A stretch of 64,000 nucleotides of DNA from Bradysia coprophila (taxonomy: Eukaryota; Arthropoda; Insecta; Diptera; Sciaridae): positions 4,162,588 to 4,226,587 of the forward strand of contig NC_050738.1 of the NCBI RefSeq assembly GCF_014529535.1, written 5' to 3'. Made by a program: the position numbers and the translations under genes. A model generated the notes under the pieces. That model saw only the letters and a list, made by a program, of their open reading frames with translations, was not told the origin of the DNA and searched no databases. Of the stretch, positions 52,143 through 64,000 are shown piece by piece. Positions within the stretch are counted from its first letter, which is position 1, and each line of letters begins with the position of its first letter.

Positions 52143-55100
52143 TTAATTGCTACTGCCGCTAGGATTATTACTGATGCAAACACTCTCAAGATGTCCCATT
52201 AACATTTGCTGTAAATGACACCTTAGCGCTCGCTCTTCATTTATCTGCACTTTAGCCTGTGCCATGTCCTGTTGCAGCTGGCGCACGGTCACCCAAAGTT
52301 GTTTCAACGTCGGCGTCATATCCTCGTTCTCTAGGCCTGCAATTAGAACATTACCTATGGAAGTGTGGCCAAAATTAAAATATTGTTCTTGCTACAGGTA
52401 TTAGTCAATTATTCGGGTATGTTTAGAGCCCGCGCATCGTGGGCATAATTTAGTGGAATCAATTTTTATAAAAGAAAGAGAAGAAAGAAGAGATTTATAG
52501 GAACCGACCATTTAAATCCGATTGTCTCTAAGCATTTCACTTTTGTTAACATATCAGAACAATATTACGACACGTACGTATGTGTATGTTTAGTAACGTT
52601 AATATCACATGTGGAATGAATAGAATGGATTGAAATTTTCGTTTTTTATAATTCTCTCTTTCTTTCCGAAAATTTTATGGATTTCGTTTCGAGAACTTTT
52701 ATAATATTGAGACCCTTTAAAATATGGGCGCTGGGTTAGAGTGTATATGTTCTGTACAATGAGAAAACCGGCTGTTAATTTCCATATGTACATGTACAAC
52801 GTTTCGTTTCGATGTCTTAGCTTATCACTTTCGAACTGAGGTAGTAAATATGGATACTATCCTCCTTGCTGCAACGATGGAAGAATTGATAACATTTTAT
52901 GAATAGTCAGAATTTTAGTTTTTATTCATCAGAAGAATTCCGCTGACTATACAAAGATGGCTCGATTTCGAAACGTTCGTTATAAAAATAAACTTTTAAC
53001 AATAATTGTAATTCAGTCACACTGAATGTTAATTTAATCTTAACTTCGTTACAGATGATGATTGCCATTCAAAATCAAAAAAGAAAAACATAGCAAATAA
53101 TTTAATTGAATTAAATAGAAAATCAATTGAAGAAAATTCGTTATCTAAGAAGGCTCTAGGATGCTGTAGAGGGTGTTCCTATAAAATATTTTATTTTCAG
53201 TTACACTGATTCGATAAAAAATAGATTCGATTTTAAAGACTTGGCTGTGTGGTCTGACCATCGTTATTATTGTCACAACTCCACGACTCACACCACAAGT
53301 CACAACACTAACAACAGGAATATAAAATACAAAATATACTTCGGTCGGTGTGTTTATAACGCACTAAATTATCACATTTACTAAAATGAGTTTTCTTCTT
53401 CGTTCTTTTCACTTCCGTTTTTGTTAGTAATCAAAATTGTTCATTTTACGCCACTGTTTGAGCACGAAATTGCCACAGCACCAAGTGGCCGAATGCCGTG
53501 ACGAAGATGCGGCACTCTCCTGCGGTCGCACATCATCTCTACCCGCTAGATGCGGTGTTGATCGTCGTAAAGGGCCAGTTTTCCGTTGTTCTTGCGGTGC
53601 AGATTCAAATGATCGATTCACACGACGATCGTACAGACCGCCTAAACCGCACCGTGGCGAATGCATCGAATCCGATTGTTTGACAATTTTTATGTTTGGA
53701 TTCTTATGCTTACGAGCCGGTAACAATGGGGCCATGTAGCTGACATTCTCATAATTCGATGAGGTTTTACATTTCGGGAATTGGCTCATGAACGAGCGTT
53801 TGTTTTGCAATTTTTCATCGTGTGACCGCCATTCCGGCGAACATGTATTCGGTCCCAGTGAGTAACGGTACGATGTGTTTAACGATGATACCGATGCTGA
53901 GTACATGTTAAAATTGTTCGGACTCGCTTCGCGCCATATGTATGACGAATTGAGGCTACCGGATGATGTATTTTTCTGGTTATTTACAAATGAAGATGAT
54001 GAGCACATGAATGGTAGTTGAGGATTCGATGTTGAGTGATACCGAGATGTTTTTAATTTTCCTCCTCGAATGGGCAGACATGGCGTCCATGGTTGTAGTA
54101 CTGCGTTTATGTGTTGTGTAATTTTTTTTTTTTTTTTTTTTAAATTGTTGTGTTGTTGATGAAGCGACAGCAAATTGGTAATGCGTGTTCGGAAGAAAGG
54201 AAAAGAGATAAGAATGTCATTCGATAGAGGACTGAGGTTTCTTGTCGGATGCAATTGAAGAACATCGTCTTAATGAAGTTATTAAAATGGTCTGCGGAAC
54301 GATTAACAGCAATCGAAAATACGTTTGATTTAATGCTACTTGATATGTTGAAAAAAACAACGAAATCCCTCATCGAAATTCTCAAACTATCGTTGCTGCT
54401 TGCCCTTTCGTTTACTGTAAGGTAACAGGAAAGAAACCAAGGTACACCAGGTCTGTGTTTCGAGATAATAAGGGTCAATGCGGACTCACTAAGCTTGTCC
54501 ATATCAATATCAAAAATTCTACGAACAAAACTTTTACATCTACCATTGTCTCACTAACGTTTACCTCAAACCTGTCCTAAAATATGAGTAATGGTCAATT
54601 CTATAACATAAAATCATTTTGGACGTACGCAATATATAATGTTCCTTCAGACAAGATCTGTTGTTGATAAGCGGGGAGCTCTGACTGGCATTGTATATTG
54701 TATATAAAATGTGTGTTAAAGCTGATGAAATGAAAAAAAATTTATGATTTTAGGCGATACTTTAAACAAAAGAAGGAATAGATTGAAGTTTCAAATCGTC
54801 GTTTGTGAGTAGAAGTAGAAGTAAATATTTACAGTCGAACATTCCTAAAAAGATTTAAACCAAAGATTAATGAAAGGTGGAGCACAGGGCATATATTCAC
54901 GAAAATATTTTCCCGAATTTTCTCAAGTTTTGACGATTTTCTGGAGCTTTTCGCAAAAATACATGAAAATGAATTGTGTCGTCTTTTCTACATCAGGCGA
55001 AAAACAAAACTCACTCGACATTATCAACTGTTCTGAGTGGCAATTATACCTCTGACATCAGAATAATTTTACTGTAATCATCAGGCAATCCCTTGCGTCC

Positions 55101-58100
55101 GTTGTTGTCGTTAAGATAAACTAACCATTGTTCGTCTCTTTAGAGAATTGGAAATTTTTTGTTTATCGTGCATATTTCTGAAAATTACAGAAAATTACAA
55201 AAAATTTCCTAAATTACCAACATTTTCTTTAATTTACCAAAAAAATTCTCAAAAGATTTTTGGTAAATTTCAGTAAATTTGAGTAGATTTAGGTAAATTT
55301 CAGCAATTTCCTGGAAATGCAGTAAATGAAATTTTCAATGATAAGCCCCTGACATATCCAATTGTTTTTAAATAGAAATCCTTCATTGAAAAACTTAATT
55401 CAAATCTTACAGAGGCATTGAAAATTCAGCATGTTTCAGCTGTTTTTCAGATGATCCACACAAACTGTTTGTCCTTGCTTATACTGTTGAAGATGCAACA
55501 CGCAGCGCGTGGTAGTGGTGAAATCGTGTAGAGACATATAAACAGTTTTGATTGTGTGTGTAGATCAGCTGAAAAACAGTGGAAGCAAATTCATGCTGAA
55601 ATTTCACTACCTCTAAGTGTACAACTGAATGAGAAGGCAAATGTTTTCAACACATTGCGGATCTTTCATAAAGTATGTCACGAAGTTTTTTCCTCCCGTC
55701 TTACAAAACATGTTTGGCCTGTTATGTAATAATGGAAGCTGACACTCTTTAGAAATAATACCTTGTTTGGTGTTATCAATTTCGTTTAAATTACTTGAAC
55801 ATCACCTTAAAAATCGATGCTATCAAAGCACTCACAGTGCGTTGATGCTATCGATTATGAGAAGGTTTTCTTTCAGATCCCTACTTTGACCATAATAACA
55901 TTTCAATTGCATCCGAGTGAAAACCGAATTTTAATTTTTGTTACTTACTATTACGATGATCAAAAATGAACAAAAAAAAACGAAAATTAAAAATCTAAAA
56001 ACCAAAAAGCAAATTAAAACCACAACACATTTTCTGGACGAAAATACAGAAAATATAATGCAGAGACAGTGGAGGGATTAAATTCGTATAAATGGTGAAC
56101 CAATGTTGATGTATTAAAACGAAAGACAAAATATATTTTAGCAACTGATGAAAACCTCGGGGTTAAAACGATCCAGAAAACCTTATGGTGAATCCAATTT
56201 CCATAATTATAATTAAAAAAAACAATGGAGAGTTAGCGAATGGGTGACATAATAAAATGGTGATTGTTTGGTTGGTTGTTTCGTAAATTAAAAGTTAAAA
56301 TTTAAAAAAATTCGTTTGATTAAACAAAAGGCATAAAAAATTATCTGAAAAAATGAACAATTTATTCAAGCAAAAAATGTTGTTTGTTAGGGTTGTACTA
56401 AAGTAAAAATGTAAAACAAAATAAAATAAAAAACAAAAATTTTGTAGCAACTGACCTGAATGCATCGTATTCCGCGAAGTATTTTGATATGCTGCACAAT
56501 AAGCTTCGAACACTCGCAACACCAGCGCATCTTCTTCGTGGGTCGGTTGTGGCTTTCGTGAATAACTTGACAGGGCTCCGCTGGATGCTGAATTCGAGTT
56601 TGATGTTGATGGGCGCAAAGGTGGTGCTGGCCGTAAGTTGGTTATTTGCCAACAGCCGTCTTAAAATACATAAAAATCAATTCGTGATTCGGTCGGATAC
56701 ACTCATTCCATTCCGCGGTACCTTTAATGTTATTCCTTCCGTTTAACCCCACCGAAAGCGGGATTCTGTCTGGATGCACTGGATTCGGGTGCTTGTTGCT
56801 TTGGTGACTTTGGAATTGATTGTAGCTGAGATGATGATTGAACGATAGACTGCGTTTGTGTTGCGGTGGTGGTGGAGTTGTTACTTTGTTGGGTTGACTG
56901 GTTCCTAGGCCTTGAGGATGATTCTGTGTAAGAAAATTGAGTCGGATGAGAATTCGGCCGTGGGGTAGATGTATAATTGCTTATTTGTAATGATATATTC
57001 AACAACGACACAGATATACAGAGAGGAGCATTCAATGTACACAGAATCACAAAAGCGGTGTAGTCTTTTTCTATCTAAAATGAGGGTTAACAAGATGGCA
57101 CAATCGCAGACCATTTTTTATTTCTGCTTTGAATTGATGTTGATGTGATTAGTCGATGAATATTTTTTATTTTGATTTTTAAGAAATTAGTAGCATCTTT
57201 TGGGGGTTCAGGCAAATGCGATGAAATTCGATTGAAGTGAGCAAAAGTGAAAAAAAAACTTTAATGTTCGTATACAAGCAGCTTAAATTAACAGCTATTC
57301 AGCAACAAAGATAAATAAATTTAAAAAAAAAATCAAAGCAACTGTTAAGCTCTACTAACGGAACCTAAACTTTGTGTTCTGTTTTCTCTTCCAGTTCAGT
57401 CTAATATTTAAAAGCTTTCATTCGGTCTAGAAAAGCTTGGATTCATAAGACAAAAACCGCGTTCCCAGGGCGGATTAAGATTTTCAGCGCCAGTAGTAAA
57501 CATAATCTCAGTGCCAAATTTCCTATTTCAATTCCGTTTTTATAGTTCTGTACTAATACTACAGAACATTACTTCTTCTTAATGCCGAACACAGTATAAC
57601 AAGAATATTTAAAAGAATGATTAAACATAGACCGTATGAACTAAGGTGTTCTTAATTAGTTTTGAATGAGAAGTGGAAGAATTGCGAGTGAAGCGAGCAA
57701 AACATAAGCTAACACCGACCCGTACGAAACACGTATTCTTATCAAAAGCCTTCAATGTGAAATTCTTCATCTCTCTTTCGTCGTCTCTGTCGTCCGGCGA
57801 GATTTTACAACGAAAATTTTACAAAAAAAAAAATGGAACACAAGTGGCAGATGATTAATGTCCTATGAGAGGTTTCCTCAGCATCTGCCACCTGTGACGC
57901 TTTTTTAATCTCATCGGTAAAATTCTCGTCGACATATTTTCTTTGTGAAAATTGATTACGTTGAGGCGCAGAATGCGTCACCAAAACTGATATCAAATAT
58001 TTTGGAAGTTTAACATTTACAGGACTAACGTCACCTTTTCCTCTTTCGAGTTCTTTGTGGGATATCAGTTGTTTTGGAAGTTTTGGGTAACGCTTAGAGT

Positions 58101-61100
58101 TAAGCGAGCTCTACAAGAGTCACTTTATCCCAAGTCTCCATACCGTACAGTGGGCTTTTTTTAGTTCGGAATATTTTGAGACATTTTCGAGTCTTAACAG
58201 TCATCGATGTTCCCAGTCAATTAAGTTGTTTCAACTTATGATATATTGCGCTAAGTTATCATACACTGGCACGTCGATGACATTAAGAGGTTCCGAGCCT
58301 ACGCTGAAATTGTAGCCTACATTTCTGCGTTTCGAAATTTTTGATCGCTGATATCTTTTTACGAGAGCCCTTTTTGAAAAATGTACGACCACATTTTCGA
58401 GTAAAAATATGTCAGCTTTGAATAAAAAATAAAATTGTCTGTGAAAGTTCCATGTGCTTTGAGAAAAGTGTACCTTTGATGCAAATTTGGGGCATCGGTA
58501 CAGTTTTCTCAAAGCACATGGAACTTTCACAGACAATTTTATTTTTTATTCAAAGCTGACATATTTTTACTCGAAAATGTGGTCGTACATTTTTCAAAAA
58601 GGGCTCTCGTAAAAAGATATCAGCGATCAAAAATTTCGAAACGCAGAAATGTAGGCTACAATTTCAGCGTAGGCTCGGAACCTCTTAAAAACTCTGATAA
58701 GTGATCTAAAATTGTGTTTTCTTAAGGTGAACATGCAGTAGAACCGAAAATATATCTCAAAAATACGAAATTTCAAGAAGGGCGCCATTTTTTTGAAATG
58801 TAGAAAAAAAGTTATCTATCAGCCAAAGAAAATCCAAAGTAAATTCATTTGTTATCGACTGCAACGTGGACAGCAAAATATATGTTGAAACGAATGAAGT
58901 AAAAGATTTCATGGCAAAAAATAAACGACAATTTCAACAGAACAAGTAATAGATTCAAGTACAGCAGAATAGTTAAATGCAACTTGTTTTCTAATTTTGT
59001 AAATGTTTAAACGAAAATTTTGTTTAACAAATGAAAATCTAGATTTCAATTTTCTGCTTTTTTTGTAGATATTCTGATTGACTTGCGACCTAAATATTAA
59101 AACACAGATGCAAAACCACAACAACTCCCAATTCATTTGCATTTAACTTTGCTGCGAGTGTATACCGCAATACGGTTGCCGTTTCTAAAAGCTCAATAAA
59201 CGCGATCAACGTATCGGTCTAGCATACATTGCATAATTCCTATAGTCATATACGGGTCTGCTTGAGTGGCTTTATTAATTCTAAATTAATTTAGAGATGA
59301 GTACTTCACTCGTGTTAGAATTGTCTATGCTGACTGGAGTTTGTTAACATTTTTAACTCAGAATTAATAGAGAAATTCCTTCATTACCAAAAAGGTCACA
59401 TGTTCAAAATAACATTCCTACGCTCTAAACTGCGAATGATTCTTCAAATTAACAATGAAAAATTCAGGAAAATTAAAATTAATTTTAGCCATTGTTACGC
59501 GCACTGTTTATAAAGAAGTCAAACTGAGATAATTACATCGCTAATGTGTTGCTAGTGATGTAAGAAAGAGCTCAAACCGACTAAAAACAATAAAAAAACG
59601 AAAAACAAAAAAAAAACTCGCATTCCATTTCGCTTGCCTGAACCCCATCCATCTAATTGGCGAGGGGAGTGTTCAACTCGACGTTTCGACACAATCAAAT
59701 CTCTCAGCATAGAGCTGGGCAATTTCTCCTTTTTCCACCAATGCGCATACAGTCCGGTCTTAAACACAGCCTCACAATTGCCATTGACATTGGAGCGATT
59801 CACGTCCACAGATCGTTCGGCGCTTTGACATCGCGTCTGTCGCTTAACCGTATCGCGGCTGGACGATAATTCAAACATATTTTCGAATCCCAGTGGATTG
59901 TTCATTTCATCTTTCGTTAAACTGGTGTCACCAAATTGACCGCTGTCGTGGTCATGTTCGACGAACGACATCGTTCCGTAACGACCGAAATTGTGGCTGG
60001 AATTGGAGTGACGCAATGCGGAACTGACATCGTGTAGAAATTCGGGTTCTGTGGCATTCTGTGGTGGATCTGGGGATGAGATCGTACAACTTCCAGCTAC
60101 TCCAGAATCACTGGACCGTGGGCTAGGACATCTAGAGCTGGAACAACATGCACATTTCTTGCCTACTTCCGATTCATCTGGTTTCGGTAAGTTATATTTG
60201 AGTCGGAGGTATTGGTGGCTGATGCAACGCTTCAACGAATTGGATCGTCTGGGCGATTCGACTTTATCAACTGATTGGCGTGTTGAAGTTATCTTTTTGT
60301 CTGAATTGAGCAGGTGCTTGTTGAATGGCGACGCTTCCTTGGCTATACTCATTCGTTCACCGTTATCAAACATACTAGGCGGTCGAATGATGTCCCTTTT
60401 TAGTTGATTTAATGTCTCAGAGCCAGCACATTGTTGAAAATTGTACAGAAGTTCAACATTCAGTTTATCAGGAACTGGTACCATGGCTGGTAGATCTATA
60501 GAGCTGGAATGTGTTGTTGTTGATGCAGACGTTGGCGGACTTTCTTCCACCGGTTTATTAATCACAGCATTGCCTTGTTTGTATTGATATGATGGAATAT
60601 ACACCTCGGTCATATCAGAACTGTTGAATCTGTTACCGACAAACAAGGTAGGCATACTGTGACGCTCATCAACAATTAAACGTTTTTGTAGAGGATTGCT
60701 TATGATCAGTGAATCATCTAAATTGACTAGATCCTCACAAGCCATATGCCGGGCTTCGACGAAACGTTGTTCAAAATTAGGTTCGTCATCTGCTTCGGCT
60801 TTCTTTATGCCAATATTCAGATGAGCTGTAGATACGTGAACGACACTGTCTCTGGATGGTGTCTTCAAAACGACTTTCCTCACTGGCTTCGAATACATAG
60901 GCAGTGAGTCTCTAGTTTCTATTGTCTCTTTGATCTTCGGTGCCGTAAACACAAAACTTCCGTCCGAATCTCGATTTATCGAAACACTTGACTTTTGTCG
61001 CTTCAGGCACTCATCGAATATTTGCTTAGTACAGTCAACCGTATCACCGTAGTCGATAAATGTTTCGTAGTCAGTGTCTGCAGTTAGTGTTGACTTCTTG

Positions 61101-63138
61101 CCGGTTTGAAAGCGCATAAAACCGAATGAAGAAGCGCAGGACGATCCGGTAGACGATGCCAATTCGTCGTCGTCGGAATGATCGACTGCATCTTGTCGAG
61201 ATATGCCACTCTTTTCCGAACCGTCCGTGGCCGATCTTTCAATCCGTCTCGTTCGGTGTCGCAATTTTACTTTGCTGCGGTCAGTGTTCCGTGTACTTTC
61301 TGTGTAGAGTAACATTTTGACGATATTTCGACGGATCAGGCCGTCCTTAACTAATTTTTTGAAGTGAGCCGTTAAATTCATGTACGGCGATGTTGACGGA
61401 TAGTTGGAAGGGGGGAATGTCAGTTGATATGAACTTGTGCCAAGACTGTAACATACAGAGGCACGAGTGCAGTATCCTCGACTATCGAGTGTTGTTAGGC
61501 TCTGGTGGGAGAAATTATTTCTTGAGAACTTTTATGAATCGAATGATCATTTCGTCAGAGATTGTTTAGTCAGTCGCGATCCCCAAAAGCAACATTGTCT
61601 TCCATTAGCATACAGCCTACAGCAAAAGTAAACATACCTGTGACGGTGGCTGCGTAATGTTGACTGCTGATGTAGTGTTTCTCTTCATGTCGTCACTATT
61701 TTGCTGACGCACGGCGCCAGGATGAGCTGATATTAAGTCAACCCATTTGTTAGCCTCATTTGGACCTTGGCACACTGCCACAATTTTCTCGATCAATGGA
61801 CCACTGACTTCGAAAGCATTTTTAATGGAATCCGCGTCCTCCAGTCGACTTACTGTGATGCCAGTTAATGGAAGTTTACCCTGAAGACAAAATTTGGATT
61901 AAAATAAAAATTAATTGCGGTCCGTAGTTGCTACCGTACCTCATAAATAAATGCACTCATTCGCTGGCTAACACTCAAAATAAGAAGCGTTTGTGGAAAA
62001 AGAACAAAGTATCGATCACGATGTTCAGGACCAACAGCTACACTACCCATATGAATTATGTCACCTAATGTGCTCAACTCCTGTCCCTGCCAACCTCTTA
62101 CTGGTCCTGTAAGTACTTGAAGTTCTAACTCTTTTTGTCGCCGCGTGGCTGAACATACAGACTGTAAAGTTTGAACACAATTTTTATGAGAAATCTAAAC
62201 AGAGAAACGTTTCACGTCCACCTACAGCAATGTCTTTATAAACCGCTACACTACGTTGTGTATTTCCTCGATCCGGATGACCACTTTCCATATGCCGTTC
62301 CAGTTCCTGTAGCATAGCCGAATATTTATCCAATCGACGAAACGCTTTCGACAGACCGGTTGTCAACACTAATAGACCTGGCTTTGCTGCTCCTCGCTCT
62401 TCCATAAACGTTTCCAGTTCATCTCTGAGAAAATCAACGGTAATTGACCGAACAAAACGGAACATATTCCACCGAACTCACTTATATTTGTCTAATATTA
62501 CAATGGCACGCGGATGGGCTGCACAATACGCTTGGTGTACATTTTTCATTAACGTGGCTTTCGATAAAAATAATTTTCCAACGCGATCGTTGCAGTCTTC
62601 TAATGAAGTCAATAATTCTTCGTGAGTTTGTACGACCTCAACGAAATTAGACATGAGTTGAGCATATTCGTCACCAGTTAACCTAAACCCACACAAGAAA
62701 TTAATTCCGATACGAACAGATGCCGGAAATGTCTGTGCAAAACTTACAACTGACTAGAGGCAAGTGGTTCCAAAAAATTTTCAAGTAAACCTCGTATTTC
62801 AGCCACATGCGCCTTTTCACTCTCCAGTAAATCATCCAAAACCACAGACCGATTCGCCTGTATATCTGGAACTGTTTCTGAGGGAACAGTCGGTGCTGTG
62901 CGAGTGAGACAATTTTTTTTTAGTTCAATTAATTTCAAAAGTTTCACCGTCAACACAAACCTTTATACTCTTTCACATAATTGCTCGGAAACCATCCGGT
63001 CATATCGCCCAATGTACCTTCCCACCAACCACCATCTTCGCACTGAGTGACTGTTATAATATCACCTTTCTTGAACTGGAGTTCGTCATTGTTTTGGCGT
63101 TGGAATGAGTACTCGGCTTGTACTGTGTACGGTTCCAT
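52143..63138 (-). CDS. RtGEF: PIX-type Rho guanine nucleotide exchange factor (RtGEF), 11 exons
   Basis: The minus-strand exons are 63138-62961, 62895-62748, 62682-62482, 62424-62226, 62161-61940, 61880-61638, 61501-59638, 56923-56753, 56626-56456, 54100-53714 and 52336-52143. They total 3978 nt, one frame, 1325 residues. Domains: SH3 (1-58, [20 protein letters not shown]...WFPSNYV), RhoGEF/DH (about 70-242), PH (243-397), a 621-residue Ser-rich exon, the GIT-binding segment [16 protein letters not shown] (exon 9) and a C-terminal coiled coil ([17 protein letters not shown]). PIX activates Rac/Cdc42 and scaffolds GIT and PAK at adhesions and synapses. Exon 7 must leave by a GC donor (CAG|GCAAGC); otherwise it runs on to a stop at 59552. 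Exon 10 either splices at 53714 into the coiled coil or reads on to a stop at 53424. A 5' acceptor (CCGCAG) 14 bp before the ATG implies an upstream untranslated exon outside or near the window edge. Confidence 0.85.
53424..53713 (-). CDS. RtGEF: Alternative read-through C-terminus of RtGEF exon 10
   Basis: If the GTAAGC donor at 53713 is not used, exon 10 continues in frame for about 96 codons ([14 protein letters not shown]...[19 protein letters not shown]...WRKMNNFDY) to a stop at 53424. The composition is coding-like (basic, Ser/Arg/Pro) and not the AT-biased noise seen in introns, so a second isoform lacking the coiled coil is plausible. Confidence 0.55.
55410..55617. mobile_element. MITE copy in RtGEF intron 9
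   Basis: Shares the AGAGG...AAATTTCAGCATG end, GATCCACACAAACTGTTTGT, GCAACACGCAGCGCGTGGTAGTGG and GTGTAGATCAGCTGAA with the element at 39048-39254; mirror ends AGAGGCATTG / CACTACCTCT. Confidence 0.75.
58287..58684. mobile_element. TTAA-flanked 398-bp palindromic MITE in RtGEF intron 7
   Basis: Arms of about 185 bp (58287-58471 and 58500-58684) are nearly perfect mirrors from GAGGTTCCGAGCCTACGCTG inward, with a loop of about 28 bp. Flanked by TTAA on both sides (58283-58286 and 58685-58688). Same length and shared internal blocks as 21136-21533. The 101-codon minus frame over it is an artefact of the palindrome. Confidence 0.92.
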
Positions 63139-64000
63139 AGTTTTTGTTTATCTGCGGAATGGTAGATGAAAACAATAAAATTTGGGAGTTGGTGAGTAGG
63201 ATTCTTATTGAACAAAGTAGACGCTAACAGTGGGGGTAGTCTAGTTTTAATATGAGATAATTTACGTGTCGAACGGATCTTTAGACGAAATCGATTGCTT
63301 GATGGCAATGAAACGAAATCAAGCGATCAACCTAAATGAAGTTAATGGCTTCATTAAATCAAATTTATTTTATTTGAGATGCTTGGACAAGGTGCAGTAT
63401 CGAACTAACATTTTCTCCCAGCTAGACAGCTATTTTTGAGGGAAACTTCTCATTATTTTCAATAAGCCCCTGTTTGACTTAAAATAAAAAGTCAAAAATT
63501 TAGATAAAAATTTGGAACAGGTCATTCCGTTTCTATATCTGCAATATACACGAATAAAGTCGCCGTCCGGTATCCACTTTTGTGAAATTGAAAACATCAA
63601 AAAAAGAAGAAAAATAACAAGATGTTTGACGAGTCATTCCGACACTAAACAAAATTCAATTTTTCATTTTTTTTTGTTTTTATTATTTATTTACAGCAGA
63701 AAACCTATTATTAGAATTCGCACCAATTCAAGCCAGCGGAAATGTCTCTTAGCGCTAACTCATTCATTACAATAAAAAACAGTTTTATGGTAATTAGAAA
63801 CCTTCCCTTTCCGAATAGAACACAGACGATAAAAAAGACCGATGAACAGAAAGACAAATAAACCTCGCATTTGATTAATCTGATTAAAACAATTTAATCA
63901 ATAGGCGCACAACCACCGCTTCATCTTCCTTAATCGATACGTGTATCTCCCAATACAGTACCTTTCGACTACATGACACCTAATGTACGTTGTGTGCACA
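63139..64000. other. Upstream of RtGEF to the window edge
   Basis: 5' flank or first intron of RtGEF. No other gene, tRNA or structured repeat seen. Confidence 0.4.

Noticed and set aside
53424-54254. Independent 276-residue gene starting at 54254
   Set aside because: The first ~50 codons are intron-like (poly-Lys from a T-run) and a clean acceptor at 54101/54100 joins the rest in phase to the upstream RtGEF exon.
58231-58536. 101-codon minus-strand frame
   Set aside because: Covers one arm and the loop of the TTAA-flanked palindrome in an RtGEF intron.

Overview
The window is nuclear DNA from an insect, most likely a dipteran. It is AT-rich and intron-bearing. It carries genes of insect-restricted or insect-expanded families: Osiris/DUF1676, a divergent odorant receptor, an insect-type membrane UDP-glycosyltransferase and small secreted proteins. 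Housekeeping genes include BAP18, MED11, NUFIP1, a BCDIN3D-type methyltransferase and the PIX/RtGEF Rho exchange factor. A lower dipteran such as a fungus gnat or gall midge is my guess from overall feel only. Exon boundaries were placed by hand from GT/GC-AG sites, reading-phase continuity and family resemblance.

Layout. 1-4.4 kb: no convincing gene; a 0.88-kb near-perfect palindrome and smaller repeats. 4.7-11.1 kb (minus): an Osiris gene with four coding exons (11114-9837), followed downstream by two more complete copies of its last two exons (9538-9159 and 5186-4774). All three cassettes have intact splice sites and the same phase, so the locus looks like one gene with alternative 3' ends. 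A tRNA-related foldback, a SINE and several MITEs separate the last two cassettes. 13.6-14.0 kb: an orphan small secreted protein. 15.8-18.7 kb: a BCDIN3D-like RNA methyltransferase convergent with NUFIP1. 22.0-23.6 kb: a four-exon odorant receptor. 25.7-27.1 kb: BAP18 convergent with MED11. 27.7-31.3 kb: dense miniature elements and a 9 x 19-bp tandem array. 32.6-39.0 kb: an 11-exon UGT with one repeat-filled 3.7-kb intron. 39-41.4 kb: stacked MITEs and a nested foldback. 42-43.1 kb: an unrecognised two-exon gene with a CxxC...CxxC pair. 44.1-45.0 kb: a 0.94-kb foldback. 45.7-49.4 kb: two divergently transcribed secreted-protein genes sharing a motif. 52.1-63.1 kb (minus): an 11-exon PIX/RtGEF gene, apparently with an enlarged central exon ending at a GC splice donor and two possible C-termini.

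Mobile DNA. The non-coding space is largely miniature inverted-repeat elements of at least ten families. Many can be delimited exactly by target-site duplications (TA, TTAA, TCA, 7-8 bp, 8 bp, 12 bp). No transposase or reverse-transcriptase ORF is visible, so all appear non-autonomous. No CRISPR, rRNA or confident functional tRNA gene is present. The genes do not form a pathway; this is ordinary eukaryotic gene order with paralogous pairing only at the Osiris cassettes and the secreted-protein pair.
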